57,500 nt of DNA from Anaeromyces robustus (lineage: Eukaryota; Neocallimastigomycota; Neocallimastigomycetes; Neocallimastigales; Neocallimastigaceae), in assembly GCA_002104895.1 (NCBI GenBank), contig MCFG01000112.1, positions 1 through 57,500 of the forward strand, read 5' to 3'. A model generated the notes under the pieces. It saw nothing but the letters and a program-made list of their open reading frames with translations, had not been told where the DNA came from and made no database searches. The position numbers were made by a program, and so were the translations under genes. Position 1 is the first letter of the stretch; each line of letters opens with the position of its first letter. Below, piece after piece: positions 1 through 36,610 of the stretch.

Positions 1-3888
<3,888 letters not shown>

Positions 3889-3889
3889 A

Positions 3890-3922
<33 letters not shown>

Positions 3923-4818
3923 AATATTTATTAATATTCTGCTCTAAATCATTTAAAAAATATATATAAAAATAATCAATATTTATTAATATCCTCTAAA
4001 TCATTTAAAATATATATATATAAATAATCAATATTTATTAATATTTATAAAAAAAAATCAATTATTAGAAATAACAACAATATATATAAATATATTGGAA
4101 ATTAGATTATTTTCAATTGTATATCAAATAGAAAAAAAGAATATATGGAATTAATATAATCTTCTATCTTCACTAGAAATCACACAATTATATTATTAGA
4201 AATTAAAAAAGTATATATATATATATATTAAATAACAATAATAAAATATATAAATATATTCATATGAAAGAAAGAAAAAAAAAAAAAAATACATATATAT
4301 ATAATAGCTATTTATATATAAACAATATTAAAATTAAATAAACAAATTATAAATAAAAAAAAAAAAAAAAAAAAAAACATTAAAAAATAATTAAAAATGA
4401 AATAAAATAAAAAGTTATTTATTTAATATAAATTAATAACTAATATAAAGATTGATTTAAAATATGTGTATTATATTATATTATATATAAGATTTATTTT
4501 TATTTGCTTTTTATTATTATTATTTGCTTTTAATTATTATTATTATTATATAATTTCTGATTTAATTTTTTTTTTTTCTTTTCTTTTTTTTTTTTTTTTT
4601 ATTAATATATTTATTGTTTTTGTTATTTCGTATTATTTATTTATATTATTAGTTATATACTAAGATAATCTTTACTTAATTTTTCTTTATCCCTTTTATT
4701 TGTTTTTTTTTATTATATTTATTAACAAAAAAATAAAATTGGGCAATCTTTTCATATTATTGAAAAATAATAATAATAATAACTATTTTATCATTTTTCT
4801 TAGAATATTTTTATCTTT
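3889..4818. other. Convergent intergenic spacer
   Basis: Between the stop of the C2CD5-like gene and the stop of the cyclophilin on the other strand. Only AT-rich sequence, A and T homopolymers and short repeated TAAATCATTTAAA-type segments around 3860-4030 are seen. No supported gene; the short open frames here are low-complexity. Confidence 0.8.
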
Positions 4819-6149
4819 TTAATTTTTATTATCCTTTAATTCTCCACAATCAACAATTTCAACTGGTTCAGTAGTAGCACCAGATTGAGTACCACATTCT
4901 ATTAATTTATTTTAAGAAAATAGATATATAATAATAATAATTATTTAAAAAATTAGTCTTTATCCTATGTTATGATTTTCTTATTATTATTTTGTTTTTA
5001 TTTATTTTAAATATTATAAATGAAAAAAAATTTTTTTTCTTTTTATTATTATTGTAATATTTACTTTCAATCATATCAAGAATTTCTTGACCTTGAGTTA
5101 ACTTTCCAAAAACAACATGGTGGTTGTTTAACCATGGAGTTTCAGTGAAAGTAATGAAAAATTGAGAACCATTGGTATTTGGTCCAGCATTAGCCATACT
5201 TAATAAACCCTTACTATCGTGCTTGAATTTGAAGTTTTCATCTTTAAATCTAATAGAATAGTTATATATCATTTATATAAAATAAATTTTTAAAAAATAT
5301 ATATATATATATATATATATATAAAGAAAAAATTATTAAAATAAAATAATAATACATTAATATCTACTATTATATATTCAAAGCATAATTTTATAAAATT
5401 AATAATTTTCTTATTTTTTCATTGCTCACCTAAAACCATAGATACTTTCACCACCTTTAATAATTATGAAATTTATTTTTTATCATTATTATTATTTAAT
5501 TTTAAATAAATAAATTTTTAATTTAATAAAAAAAAGAAATTAAAATAATATGCAGTTAAAAAATTGAAGATTACCTCTTCCATCACCCTATAATCGATAC
5601 ATATATATATATAAGGTTATTAATTAAATATTATAAAAATTTTGTAAAATATTAATATTTATTTCTAATATTTACATGAGTAAAATCACCACCTTGGGCC
5701 ATGAATCCTTATTATAATTTAAAGATAAAAAAAAAAAATATGTATTATTCATCTATTTTTATGTTGATATTAATATATAGTTTTTCATAAAATATAAAAA
5801 GAATATTAAATACCTGGAATAACTCTATGGAATTTAGTATTTTTGTAGTGAAGTGGCTTTCCTAAAAGACCTTTACCTTTTTCACCAGTACTTCAATTTT
5901 ATAATTATTTTATTAAATAAAAAAAAAAAAAAAAAGATAAATGATATAAAATATTAAAAAATAGATTTAAAACTATAACAGTACAGGACTAATTATAAAT
6001 AAATTAAATAACTATAATTACCATAAAGAACGGAAGTTTTCAGATGTAATTGGAGTATCCTTGAATAAGGAAAAGACCATACGTCCAGCCTTTTTATTTT
6101 TGATAGCAATATCAAAGAAAACTTTGGTAAGAGATTTTGGATCTGACAT
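4819..6149 (-). CDS. Cyclophilin-type peptidyl-prolyl cis-trans isomerase
   Basis: Seven exons, read on the minus strand: 6149-6022, 5890-5814, 5707-5676, 5587-5575, 5454-5430, 5249-5065 and 4898-4819. Joined, they give 179 residues, close to the usual single-domain cyclophilin A size. Active-site signatures are intact: [17 protein letters not shown] (catalytic Arg, Phe, Met, Gln), [15 protein letters not shown], the drug-binding Trp in [12 protein letters not shown], and a family-typical VEIVDCGEL end. No signal peptide or extra domain, so probably cytosolic/nuclear. It catalyses proline isomerisation during protein folding. The start ATG opens [16 protein letters not shown], right where the fold begins. 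Two exons are tiny (13 and 25 nt) yet encode invariant residues, so they must be spliced in. The gene is divergently paired with CWC15, 253 bp away. Confidence 0.95.
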
Positions 6150-6184
6150 TTCTTTTTCAGCAGTCAAAAAAAATTGTGTAGTAG

Positions 6185-6219
<35 letters not shown>

Positions 6220-6402
6220 CGATAAATTTAATATATCCTTTATTACATATAATCACATGATTAATTTTTAATTTTTAATACTTGAATAAATGAAATATTA
6301 CATAAATTTATACTACATCAATTTAATAAAAAGAAAGTATTTTATTAAAAAGATTTTACTTTATTTTTAAAATTTCATTAAATATATATATATAATTAAA
6401 TC
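6150..6402. promoter_or_regulatory. Short shared upstream region between divergent genes
   Basis: 253 bp separates the ATGs of the cyclophilin (-) and CWC15 (+). It holds a poly(A) tract of over 30 bases at about 6184-6217, close to the cyclophilin start. A bidirectional promoter is inferred from the spacing alone; no specific factor site is recognised. Confidence 0.5.
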
Positions 6403-7992
6403 ATGACTTCAGCAGCAAGGTAAATTATCAGCAATATTTTTTTCGAATAAATAATAAAACAATTTTAATTCACATAATAAAAATTATTAATTCATTAATT
6501 TTTTTTCTTTTTTTTTTTTCTTATAATTTTGTAATTATTATTATTATTTTTTAATTACAAAAATTCAAATTTAACATCAATTTAAAAGACCAACATGGAA
6601 TCCCGCTATGGGAGGTAATTAATATACATAATTTAATGTTAAGTTTTTTTTTTTATAAAATATTTAATTTATTTATCAAAAATTTATATAAATTTTTTTT
6701 TCTATAAAGGTTTCTCCTTAAGAGATAAAGGAGGAATTACAGGACAAGTTAGTAGTAGAGATTTAAATTCACACACCACTTTGAAATTAAGGTATTTTAT
6801 ACAATATATATTTTTTAATTTATATAATAAACATTTAATAAATTAATATTTTCTTAAAAAAAAAAATTTAAATAAATAAAGACAATTTGGTCAAAATTCT
6901 GAGGAAGAAATAAGAAAAAGAGATTTAAGAGAAGAATTAAGAAGAGCAGAAAGAGAACATTATGAAAAAAAGAAACGTGGATTAATTGAAGGTATATATT
7001 TGAAAATAAAAATAAAAATAAAAATAAAAATAAAAAAAAAAAAGATAATAAAACATTAAGAATTCCATAAAAAATATAAATTATTACATGCATATTTAAA
7101 TTTTTTACAATACTTTTTAATTATTATTTAATTTAATAAAATATTATTGTGTACTTTTTTTTTTTTTCTTTAATATAGATGATGATGACGATGAAGAAGA
7201 AAATAAATATAATTTAAATAATAAAAAACTAAAAAAAGAAGAAAATAATATAGACGCGGATGATTCGGATTCGTCGGCTTCTAGTAGTGATAGTGATAGT
7301 GATAGTGATAGTAGTGACAGTGATAGTAGTGGGAGGTAAATTTTATTCTCTATAAATTTCATTTTATATATATAATTATTTTATCATTAAATTTTATAAT
7401 TTTAATATTACGTTTTTTTTAAAAAAAAAAAAAAAAAAACATTTAACAAAAGTGACTCAGAGGATGATGAGAATGAAACAGAAGAATTATTAAAAGAATT
7501 AGAAAAAATTAAAAGAGAAAGAGAAGAAAAGAAAGAACAAGAAGTATGTATTATATATATAATTATTTTGTTAAATATAGATATAGTTATTATTATCAAG
7601 ATATTAAATGACAATATTTTATATTTTAATTACAAGAAACGTGAACAAGAAGAAGAAGAAGCACGTCAAAGAGAAGAAGAAATACTTGAAGGAAATCCAT
7701 TATTACAATTTAATAAAAAGAAAGATTTCGCTGTTAAAAGAAGGTTAATATATTTAGATATAATAATATTGATATTATATTTCTATTTCTTAATTTTTTT
7801 TAAAAAAAAAAAGAAAAAGAAAACTTTTAAATAACATCATTTTTCTTTTAATACATATAAATAAGATGGGATGATGATGTAATATTCAAAAATCAAGCTA
7901 AAGGTGTTGAAGAAAAACCAAGAAAACGTTTTGTTAATGATATGTTAAGATCAGACTTCCATAGAAAATTTATGGCAAAATATGTCAAATAA
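6403..7992 (+). CDS. CWC15: Pre-mRNA-splicing factor CWC15 (Cwf15 family)
   Basis: Eight exons: 6403-6419, 6589-6614, 6710-6791, 6882-6991, 7179-7335, 7453-7543, 7637-7743, 7866-7992. Joined, they give 238 residues ending in TAA. The N-terminus [15 protein letters not shown] and [15 protein letters not shown], and the C-terminus [18 protein letters not shown] ... [21 protein letters not shown], are diagnostic of Cwc15. The middle is an acidic Asp/Ser tract and a charged coiled-coil-like segment, as in the family. Cwc15 is a component of the Prp19/CDC5L-associated spliceosome and contacts the catalytic RNA core in the nucleus. The first two coding exons are only 17 and 26 nt. Divergent neighbour of the cyclophilin. 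Confidence 0.95.
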
Positions 7993-13412
<5,420 letters not shown>

Positions 13413-14185
13413 TAATTGAATATTCTTATTCATATAATATAATAAAATAATAATAATTAATTATAAATAAAATTATAATATGAATAATTATTTATTTATT
13501 TATAATTACAAAAAATATTAATATTCTTCTTCTAAGAATTATATAAAGTAATTATCCATTAATAAAAATTTAACTTAATAATGATAACCAAATAAAAAAA
13601 AATAAATTTATCGTTTAAATAATAATGTAAAATATATTTTCAATAAAAACAACTATTAAAAATAAAATAATAAATAATAAATACTATTTAATTTTTAATA
13701 TTATAATATACAGAAAACTATTACAATCTATGTTAATAATATTGTAATAATATAAAAATAAATATTTCTTTATTAATATAATTTACTTCTCTAATCTTTA
13801 ACATTTCAATATTATTAACTAAAAAATTATATATTGAAAATATATTCCATCCCATAATATTAAAAAATAATAAATATATAATAATAATAATAATTAATTT
13901 TTAAAAAAAAATCATACAATAATTTTATCAATAAAATCTCTATATATTATTAATTATTATTAATTTTAAACTTTAAATTTTATTTTATATTATATTTTCA
14001 TTAATTATTAATATCAATATCATTTAACGTTTTAAAATAATAATTTATATAAATATATTTTTAAAACAAACGTTAAATTATTATGTAAAAATAAAACTTT
14101 TTTTTTATATTATACGATAATTTTAATATAAATACTAAAGATTAAGTAATATTTTATATAAAAATATTTTGTTGTCTTTAAATAA
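13413..14185. other. Convergent intergenic spacer
   Basis: Between the stops of the G-alpha gene (+) and the Abp1-like gene (-). Only very AT-rich sequence with short A, T and AAT runs; no gene seen. Confidence 0.8.
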
Positions 14186-17188
<3,003 letters not shown>

Positions 17189-17222
17189 TTTATTAACTTT
17201 TTATTTTCGTTTTCTTCCTTTA

Positions 17223-17266
<44 letters not shown>

Positions 17267-17923
17267 CTTATTTTCTTTTTTTACTTTATTATTTTATGAT
17301 ATAATGAATTCTGTATTTTCTTTATTATATATAATATATTTTTTATAAAGAAAAAACGATTGTGATAACTATATATAATTGTCATATAAATATATATATA
17401 TATATATATAACTTTATTATATAATAATCTTATATGATAAAAGTAATAATATCATATATATAATTAGATTTAAATAAACTTGCTTTTCTCCATTATTATA
17501 TAACTTTTTTTTTTATAGAAATTAAATTATAACACAAAAAAATTAAAATACTTTAATATATAATTAAACTTTTTTTTTACACGAAATTGAATAAATATAT
17601 ATATAAATATTAAATTTTTATTATCATATCATTAATATTAATAAATATATAAATAATTTTTTTTTATTATTATTATTTTATTTATTATTTTTTTTTTTTT
17701 TTTTTTTTTGTTTCTTTTCTCTCTTTTTTTTTGTATATAAATTAAATAAAATTAATTAAATGCTTCATTATGATTATTATCCAATTATTAATTTAATGTT
17801 ATAAAAGAAAATTTTTGTTAAATAAATATTAAAATGATAAATATATTTGGTTTATTGCTTTCGAACTTAAAAAAAATATATATATATCTCTAATAGTAAT
17901 TATAAAAAAAACAATTATAGATT
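17189..17923. other. Intergenic spacer between two minus-strand genes
   Basis: Upstream of the Abp1-like start and downstream of the RPAC1 stop. A poly(T) tract of nearly 40 bases at about 17229-17266 sits close upstream of the Abp1-like ATG, and a second T-run lies at about 17690-17709. No gene seen. Confidence 0.8.
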
Positions 17924-20374
<2,451 letters not shown>

Positions 20375-21019
20375 TTTATTATTAAATTTTAAACTTAAAA
20401 TAAACGTTTAAAAAAATAAAATATAAAAATTCTACAACTTAAAAAAAAAAAAAAGAAGAAAGAAAAACTGTAAAAAAATTTATATTAATTTAATATATTT
20501 TTTTTATAATTTTTTTTTTTTTTTTTTTTTTTTTAATTATAAATTATTATTATTTTTTTTACTATAAAATTTTAATAATAATATATATAAATAATATTTG
20601 TTATTGGATCATTATCTATTGAAATATAATGATTGGTTAAAATTAATTTTTAAAATATAAAAAAATATTTTAAAAAAAAAACGTTACATTAATAACATTA
20701 TTAAAATATTTTTTCAATATACAAAACTAAAATCAAACCAAATATTTATTAAATATAAATAAAAAAATTTACACAAGATAAACATAAAATAACATATAAT
20801 AATATAAAATAAAATTTATAATTTAAAATATTACAATTAATTATTTATTTTTTATTAATGTTAACAAAAATTTTTCAATACTGAAATAATATTAATATTT
20901 TAATGTGTGTTATATAAGGGTATCATACAATAAAAGTTAAATATGAATAGTGGTGATGATATGTTGGTGATATTATGATTAATCTTATCAATAATGATAA
21001 TTATGATTACTTATTATTA

Positions 21020-21060
<41 letters not shown>

Positions 21061-21267
21061 TCTTTTTTACATGTTTTCTTATCTTGTAAATATAAAAATA
21101 ATAAAAATTAAATATTTTTAATATTGTTGTTATTTAAAACAACAATTATATACATAATTCATATATTATATAAATATTTATATTAATATATATATAATAT
21201 ATTAGATATATGTGTGATCAATTTATCAATCTATAATTATCAATCTATAAATTTATAAAAATAAAAA
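20375..21267. other. Intergenic spacer between two minus-strand genes
   Basis: Upstream of RPAC1 and downstream of the SAM-HMG gene. It holds T-runs, an A-run next to the RPAC1 start, and an ATT run at about 21010-21060. No gene seen. Confidence 0.8.
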
Positions 21268-24200
21268 TTATCGTTTAATTCTTTTTCTATTACGATTATT
21301 TATATAATTCACAGAATTTGGTCTTGCTCTATTAATTGATAAATTTCTTACATTTGATGGAGATATTAATGTTGGATTAGTAAATAAATGAGGTGTTAAA
21401 GAAAGAGGATTTGAATTAGAAAATGATGAATATGATGGATGCGAATTAACTAAAGAATTAGTAGAATCAGAAAGATTAGAAGATATATTTATAGGACTTG
21501 GTAGTTGTACAACAGGTTGGAATAATGTTTGAACTAAATCTGTAGGATTTTGATCAATAATTAAAGGATATGAAGGTGCAGTAGAAGTAGTAGTAATTAT
21601 TGTATTTTGTACAGGAGTTGATGGAGGTCGAACAGCCACTTGACCATCATAATGAGTAATTGTAGGCTTCATAGTAGCTAAAGATTGAAGATTTTGTTGA
21701 AATGTCAAATTTGAATTTTGTGAATTTGGTGGAATAATAGATGTAATATGATTTGAAGTATTATATGGTAATGGATGTTTTGCTAACATTGATACAATTA
21801 ATTTATTATCCTTAAGAGAATTTGGTAAATTATAATGACTTAACAAGTTAGTATGATTACTATTATTACTATTATGATTATTATTATGATTATTATTTTG
21901 ATTATTACTATTACTATTATGACTATTATGATCACCATTATGATTACTGTTATTATTTGTACTATTACTATTATTATTACTCTTATTATTATTGTTACTA
22001 TTATTACTATTAGTAGTAGTATTTGTAGAATTAGAATTTGTATTCGTATTGTTAATATTTGAACGTTGTTGATGTTCATTATTTGTATTTGAATCATCAT
22101 TATCATGTTTATTTTGATGATCATTAATTTTATTTGCAGACTTATTACTGGAGTTATTACTGACTGTAGATCGACTTTCATTATTAGAAGTTGAAGAATT
22201 ATTAGTATGAGTATGAATATTACTATTTCGATTTTCAGTATGGGTATTATGATTACTATTATGATTAGTATTTGTATTTGCTATTCTATTATTATTGTGA
22301 TTATTGTTATTGTTATGATTATTATTGTTATTATTATTGTTATTATTATTATTTAAAAGGAGGGTATTTGTAGGTTGTTGTAGTTCATCCTGAGAATACA
22401 TCATCAGATTAGGATAAAAAGATGGAGATGAATTAATAGGATTCAATCCTGATGATTGTATCAAATTATTTTGAATTAAAGCATTATTAATGGGTAATGA
22501 CAATGCTGGTGTTGGAATATAAGACATATGGGGTATTTGTGCATTATAAGGAATTTGTGAATTGCTTTGATTTGAATTTGATTTTTCTTGAGATTTTTCA
22601 AGATTTCTTTTACGTTTTTTATCGAATTTTTCATCTAACGCTGTTTTTTTACCTTTTTTTTTTTTTTTTTTTTTTGTTATTGTTGTTGTTGTTGTTGTTG
22701 TTGATTAAATAATTAAAAAAAAAAATTATTAGAAATTAATAATATTAAAATAATAATTATATAATATTATTATTAATACTTCAATTTAATAATACAATAT
22801 AATAATATAAAATATTAATAACAATAACAATATTTCTATTATTTATTAAATTACTACCTTGAGAACGTTGTTGAGCATGCCATGCAATTAAATATAATTG
22901 ATATTTCTTTAAAAAGATATATAAAAATTAGAATAATTATTTACATTGCAATATATTATTTTATATTTAATTAAAAATTAAATAAATAATTACTCTAAAA
23001 TTTTCAGATTGCTCATATGCTTTTAATGCTTCATCATATTCTTTCTTTTTTTGTTCAGCTATTTTTTCCAATTCAGCTTTTCTATCAGGATTAAGATTTC
23101 TCCATCTGGTAAACAGATTAAAAATAATTAAAAGAAATATTAATGTTAATATTAATTCATATTAAATAATAAATAATAAATATATATATTCTAAGTTTTC
23201 TATGATATATGTTTATAGTAATTTATAAAATTAAAAATAATAACCTCTGGCCGACTTCTTGAGAAATTTCATTAAATGACATTAATTCGAACTTTTCCTT
23301 TCCATACTCTGCTTTTAACTCTTCACGAACATCTTGACAAAATTGAACATAAGCTGATAAAGGTTTTACTGGTGCCATTGCATCGGGTTTTGGATGTCTT
23401 TTATATTTTCTTTTTGAAGAATTGTCCATTAAATCTGTAAAAATAAATAAAGGATGATGGTTAAATGACCCTGATGGAGGTATATTCGTATTTGAAATTG
23501 ACGATGAATAATTTGATGATAAAGGTGTGGGTATAGAATGATGTAAAAAAGGGTGTTGATATTGTAAAGTATTTTGATGTTGTAAAATATTTTGATTAGA
23601 TATTTGATTTTGATGAAATAAAAGAAGATTTGCTGAAGATGGGTTAGAGCCTATATCAACTTGTTTTATTCTTCCTATTTTTTTCTTAGGAGAAGTAAGT
23701 GTAGCATTTATAGAATTAATTGACGATGAATATAAATTCAAATTAGATAATGTTGTACTATTATTATTAGTATTAGATGTAGCAGTCGGTATTGAGTTTG
23801 ACGATGATATATGTGAATTTGTTTGATTATGGGATGGAGGTGGAGTTAATGGTGTATTATTATTAATAGGAATTGGGTCAAAATAAGATAACGCTTTTTG
23901 ATAAGCAATTAATCTTTGTAAACGTCGTCTATGTCCAAGTTTAACATTTAATTCAGCTAAATCAGATTCAGTTATATCTAATAACTATTATGTTAAGATT
24001 ATTATAATATAAAAATAATAATAATAAAAAGACTTTATCATAAGTAAACTAAAAAAAAAATAATGAAGAAAAATATAAAAAACATTATAATAATAACAGT
24101 AATGAAAATGCACATTATATGAAATAAAAAAGATATTTAAGCTTTTATTTGTACTTTCATTTGTCATATAATTTTAAGTTTTAAAAACATATATTGTTTT

Positions 24201-24323
24201 AATAATGGATGAAAATTTTATAATATATACCGATGTCATATTATCAAAACCTTCTTCTATAAATCTTTCTGCATACATTCCCAAATCATTTTGAGTTAGA
24301 AAAAGTCTTACATGATCAGCCAT
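21268..24323 (-). CDS. SAM-domain plus HMG-box DNA-binding protein
   Basis: Five exons on the minus strand: 24323-24231, 23984-23245, 23105-22994, 22906-22858, 22652-21268. Joined, they give 792 residues. Residues 1 to about 66 form a SAM domain (VRLFLTQNDLGMYAERFIEE, LLDITESDLAELNVKLGHRR). An HMG box follows at about 236-305 (PVKPLSAYVQFCQDVREELK, MSFNEISQEVGQRWRNLNPD, YDEALKAYEQSENF), preceded by a basic KRKYKRHPKP stretch. The rest is low complexity: a large Asn/His/Ser-rich region and a basic RNRKRIKR end that may be a nuclear signal. SAM domains oligomerise and HMG boxes bend DNA, so a sequence-specific or architectural nuclear factor is inferred. SAM + HMG-box proteins exist in fungi, but I do not recognise a characterised orthologue. 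The HMG box is split by an intron after QR. Confidence 0.88.
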
Positions 24324-25910
24324 TTAAACAATATTTATTCAATTAAATATATTAATATATATGGATTTATTCTTTACTATCTTTTTATTTCAAAATTAGT
24401 TATTAATGTTAAAAATTTTCTTTTTTATATATATTATTATATATAATTCAATTTTTTATATTTTTTTCTAATTTTTGAAACAACCAATATAAATATATAA
24501 GTATATAAGTATATAAGTATAAAATACATTTAAAAAAAGATATTAATATTTATATGCATTTTATTAGTATTATACTGTTTAAGATATATATAAACGTATT
24601 AATATAATTGTTAATTCCAATTTTATATGAATTTGAATAATATAAATTAAAGCATATAATATATTAATATATAATGATATTCTTGTATAATTTTTTATTA
24701 ATTATGTAATTTATTATACAAATTATATATGAAATTAAAATAAGTTATATATATATATATATATTATAAACAGATTTACTCAAATTTCTTGGTGAATAAT
24801 AATATTAATATTGTTTATTTTAATGAAAGAATATTAATTTTTAAAATTTCATGTCTTCTTTATTTTTTCTTCTTATTATTAAATATATTATTTATTAAAT
24901 TCATGAAAAAAAAATAATTTAAATTTAAATAAGTATATATATACTTAAATAAATTTTTAAAAATTCTAAATGATGACAATCTAATTATTTCTATTATATA
25001 TAATATTTTTATTATATATATATTAAAAACAAACAAAAAAATATATATATAATAATTAAGGATATATGATTTTAAAAAAACATAATTATAATAATAATAA
25101 TAATAATAATAATACATTAATAAATTTTATTAATATATTATTATTTAAAATATATTAACGAATTTGTGAAATTTGAATTTGAAATTTGAAATTTCTTCTA
25201 AAAATTATATACACATTTTTTTAATATAAAAATTGTTTATTAATATTTTATACAAAAATAAGTTTGAATGTTTCTCATTTAAAACAATATATAATTTTTA
25301 GGGAAAAGAATTATTTATTTGGAAATATATATTATTAATATATTATTAGTATATTAAATATAAAATTTAATAAAATAATTTATATAGTTTAATTAAAAAT
25401 TCAATATATTTAATAATATTATTTTATATATAGAACTTAATAAAAATAAAAAATTATTATTGAATATGCAATATGAAATTCTTTAATAGAAAAAAACCCA
25501 TATAAAACAGTAATTATATTTTATATATAATTCTAAGTTGTAAAGAATAGTAATGTTGATTATGATTCTATATTTTAATGAAAGTATAATATTAATTATG
25601 AAATATTAATAAAATTTTTATTTTCAAGACAACTTTATAATTCTACATCCAATACTTTTTAATGATCACAATAAAATTAGTGCGGAGTAATGGAATCTTA
25701 TTTTCCTCAATATTACAAAATTTTAAACCTTAACCTTTTTACAAATAAACATAAAATTTGTGGAATAAATTATTATGTTCTTATATCATATTAATATTTC
25801 TTACATTAATTAAAAACAGAAATTGAGTAATTTTCATTAATTTAATATATTATTTTTATAATATATTATATAATTAATTTATTTATAATATTTATTTATT
25901 ATTTATTGAT

Positions 25911-25949
<39 letters not shown>

Positions 25950-26026
25950 TTGATTTATTTATTGATTTATTTATTGATTTATTTATTTATTTATTTATTG
26001 ATTTATTGATTTATTGATTTATTGAT

Positions 26027-26081
<55 letters not shown>

Positions 26082-26146
26082 TTGATTGATTTATTGATTT
26101 ATTTATTGATTTATTTATTTATTTATTGATTTATTGATTTATTGAT

Positions 26147-26241
<95 letters not shown>

Positions 26242-26649
26242 TTAATATATGTAAAAAAAATTGTATCTTTAACATTTAAACAAACAAAAATCATTTATAT
26301 TTCAATATGAATATTAAAAGAAATAACTTTTTTTTTTTATTTTAATTAATAATATTTAATTTAGAGAATATATTTCTACCACAGTTATTTATTTTATATT
26401 ATTTAAACTTTATACATTTTTCATATTATTTAATTTCTCTTCTATCTTATGTTCTATTATTTTTAAATTAATATTATATTTATCAATATTTTATAAACTT
26501 AAAATTATAAATAATTGTTTAATTAAATATTGTTAAATTTAATTAAAAAGAATTGAAATTTGTTGTAATATGATAATTTATTTTTAATAGAAATACTTTT
26601 TTGATTATAATATAAAATTTATTTTTTTTTTTATAAAAAAGTATTAAAA
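24324..26649. other. Large divergent intergenic region
   Basis: 2.3 kb between the starts of the SAM-HMG gene (-) and the SET gene (+). It must hold both promoters. Sequence is AT-rich with a TTTA/TTGA array (listed separately). No conserved coding frame or RNA gene seen. Confidence 0.75.
25885..26243. repeat. TTTA array with interspersed TTGA units
   Basis: Tetranucleotide array in which TTTA units are broken by TTGA (GATTTATT) at irregular but recurring spacing. Similar variants occur at 27945-28025, in intron 27754-28121 of the SET gene. Confidence 0.9.
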
Positions 26650-31642
<4,993 letters not shown>

Positions 31643-32124
31643 AATGAATAAAAAGATATACTATAATTATTATTATTATATTGTAACATTATTAATATTA
31701 TTTTAAAATTACTAAGAAAAAACATAAAAAATTTGAAAATTAATAATAAATATATAATACTTTTGACTATCTTTTTGTTATATATATATAAATTATGTAT
31801 TTAAGAATTAATTATAATTAATCCAAATTCATAAATTTTTTTTTTAATTCTTATATTTCTTATTTAATTTACATATTTATTTCCAATATTTATTTAAATT
31901 ATATTTTTTAAAAAAAGTTTTATTCTTTTATTAAAAGCATATTTATTAATCATAATAAGAATTAATATTAAAAAAATAAACAAAATAAATATTAAAAAAA
32001 GTATTATTATAATATCAATACAAAAATTGACGTTTTAAAAATATTACTGCTATTAAATAATTAATAAATAATTTTTAAATTAATAAATTAATGAATAAAA
32101 ATAAAACAGAAAAAAAAATGTCTT
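31643..32124. other. Convergent intergenic spacer
   Basis: Between the stops of the SET gene (+) and the coilin-like gene (-). AT-rich, no gene seen. Confidence 0.8.
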
Positions 32125-34888
<2,764 letters not shown>

Positions 34889-36053
34889 TATTAATAAAAA
34901 AAATGATTTCTAATATATTAATATATTTTTACAATATATTTTATTTTAATGATTTTAAAATTTAAATTTTATTTTATTTTATTATATTTTATTTTAATGA
35001 TTTTAAATTTTAAATTTTATTTTATTTTATTTTATTATATTTTATTTTTATAACATTTAATATAAGTTAAATTTGATTTTTTTAATAATTATTTTTAACA
35101 TTATATAATATTTATTTTCATAAAACTTAATAAAAATTAATAAAAAAATTAGTGTAACCCTATCCATATATATATATTATATATATAATTTTTAGTTTAT
35201 TAAATAATAATATTATTATTTAATATTATTATTTTTTCATTTTATTTTTTTTTTTTTTTTTATTTTTAAAACTAAAATATAAGAAATAATTATATCATTA
35301 TATAATATGAATAAAGTATATAAATAACTATAATGCTTAAAAATATTATATTTAAATACTAATTATTAACTAACATAGACTGATTTTCTAAAATAAATAG
35401 TACAATATAACAATAATAAAAAAAATCAATCTAATAAAAGTATATATATATATATATATATTAATCTTACATATTATTAACAATTTTTTTAATTATTTTT
35501 ATTATCCAATTCGTATTATTATTTCAAGCTATATCTAAATATTTTTATAAAAATTATTAATTTCTATAAAATTAATTAAAATACAGAATGTTCATTTTTT
35601 ATTTTATTATTTTCTAATTAACATATATATTAATATATAACAGTCATAAACTACAAACTATTAAAATTGTTACATTAGCTTTATCTTATTAAAAATAATA
35701 ATATATTGATTATCCAATTAAAATCAAAATTGTTCATTTTTTATATAAACTATTTCTAAATCAATTATTAAATCCTTTTCAATATAATAAAATATGTAAC
35801 AACAACCAAAACTAGTAAAATGTAGAAAACTTTATTTTATAACTTTCATTTTCTACATTATATTAAATTTATAACTATGAAACAAAAAGTTAAAATAAAA
35901 TAATAATAAAAAAAAATATGAAAATTAGTAAAGACTTTATACATAAAAGTTATTTGAATATTAATACAAAATAAAAATAGATCACAAATAAACATAAATA
36001 AATAATAACGGCTACAGCACATTTCTTATCTTCCAAAAAATGTAATAATATTT
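34889..36053. other. Divergent intergenic region
   Basis: Between the coilin-like start and the MATE pseudogene start. A locally duplicated TTTTA-rich segment lies at about 34950-35045 (two near-copies of about 55 bases). Nothing coding seen. Confidence 0.75.
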
Positions 36054-36420
36054 ATGAAAATCAAATTCAAATTACTTGTATGGTTAAAAGCTGATAAAAG
36101 AATAATATTATTAAGCAATTCTTTAAGTGTTATAACTACAGTAAATGAAGATAATAATTTAAAAGTTCCACTTATAAATCATGATGACGAAAACAATTCA
36201 AATGAACTCGAAAAAAATATATATACTATTAATTTATATATAACTGAATTAAAAACTTTAATACAATATGCTGTTCCTATCATTGTTTCAGAAATATTAA
36301 GAAATACTTTAATTCTAATGCCTGTTGTGTTCATTGGTCATAAAACATCATTTGAACTTGCTTCAGTCTCATTAGGTAAATTGAAAGTAATTATTAATAT
36401 AAATATAATAAAAATTTTAA

Positions 36421-36610
36421 TATAAAAAATTCTTTTAAACATTTAATTAAAATTATTATAATTAAAAAAAATTATTAAATAGGAACTACTTATTATAATG
36501 TTATTGGATGAGGTTTATTAATTGGACTAGATACAACAATAGATAAATTATGTTCACAAGTTTTTTTAATTATAATAATTTTAATTAAATGTTTAAAAGA
36601 ATTTTTTATA
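36421..36610. repeat. Perfect 50-bp inverted repeat flanking an exon copy
   Basis: 36421-36470 is the exact reverse complement of 36561-36610. The 90 bases between them hold the first copy of MATE exon 2. Confidence 0.97.

Noticed and set aside
4466-4663. Small hydrophobic frame in the 3' spacer
   Set aside because: Pure Tyr/Phe/Ile low complexity from T-rich sequence, no conserved feature.
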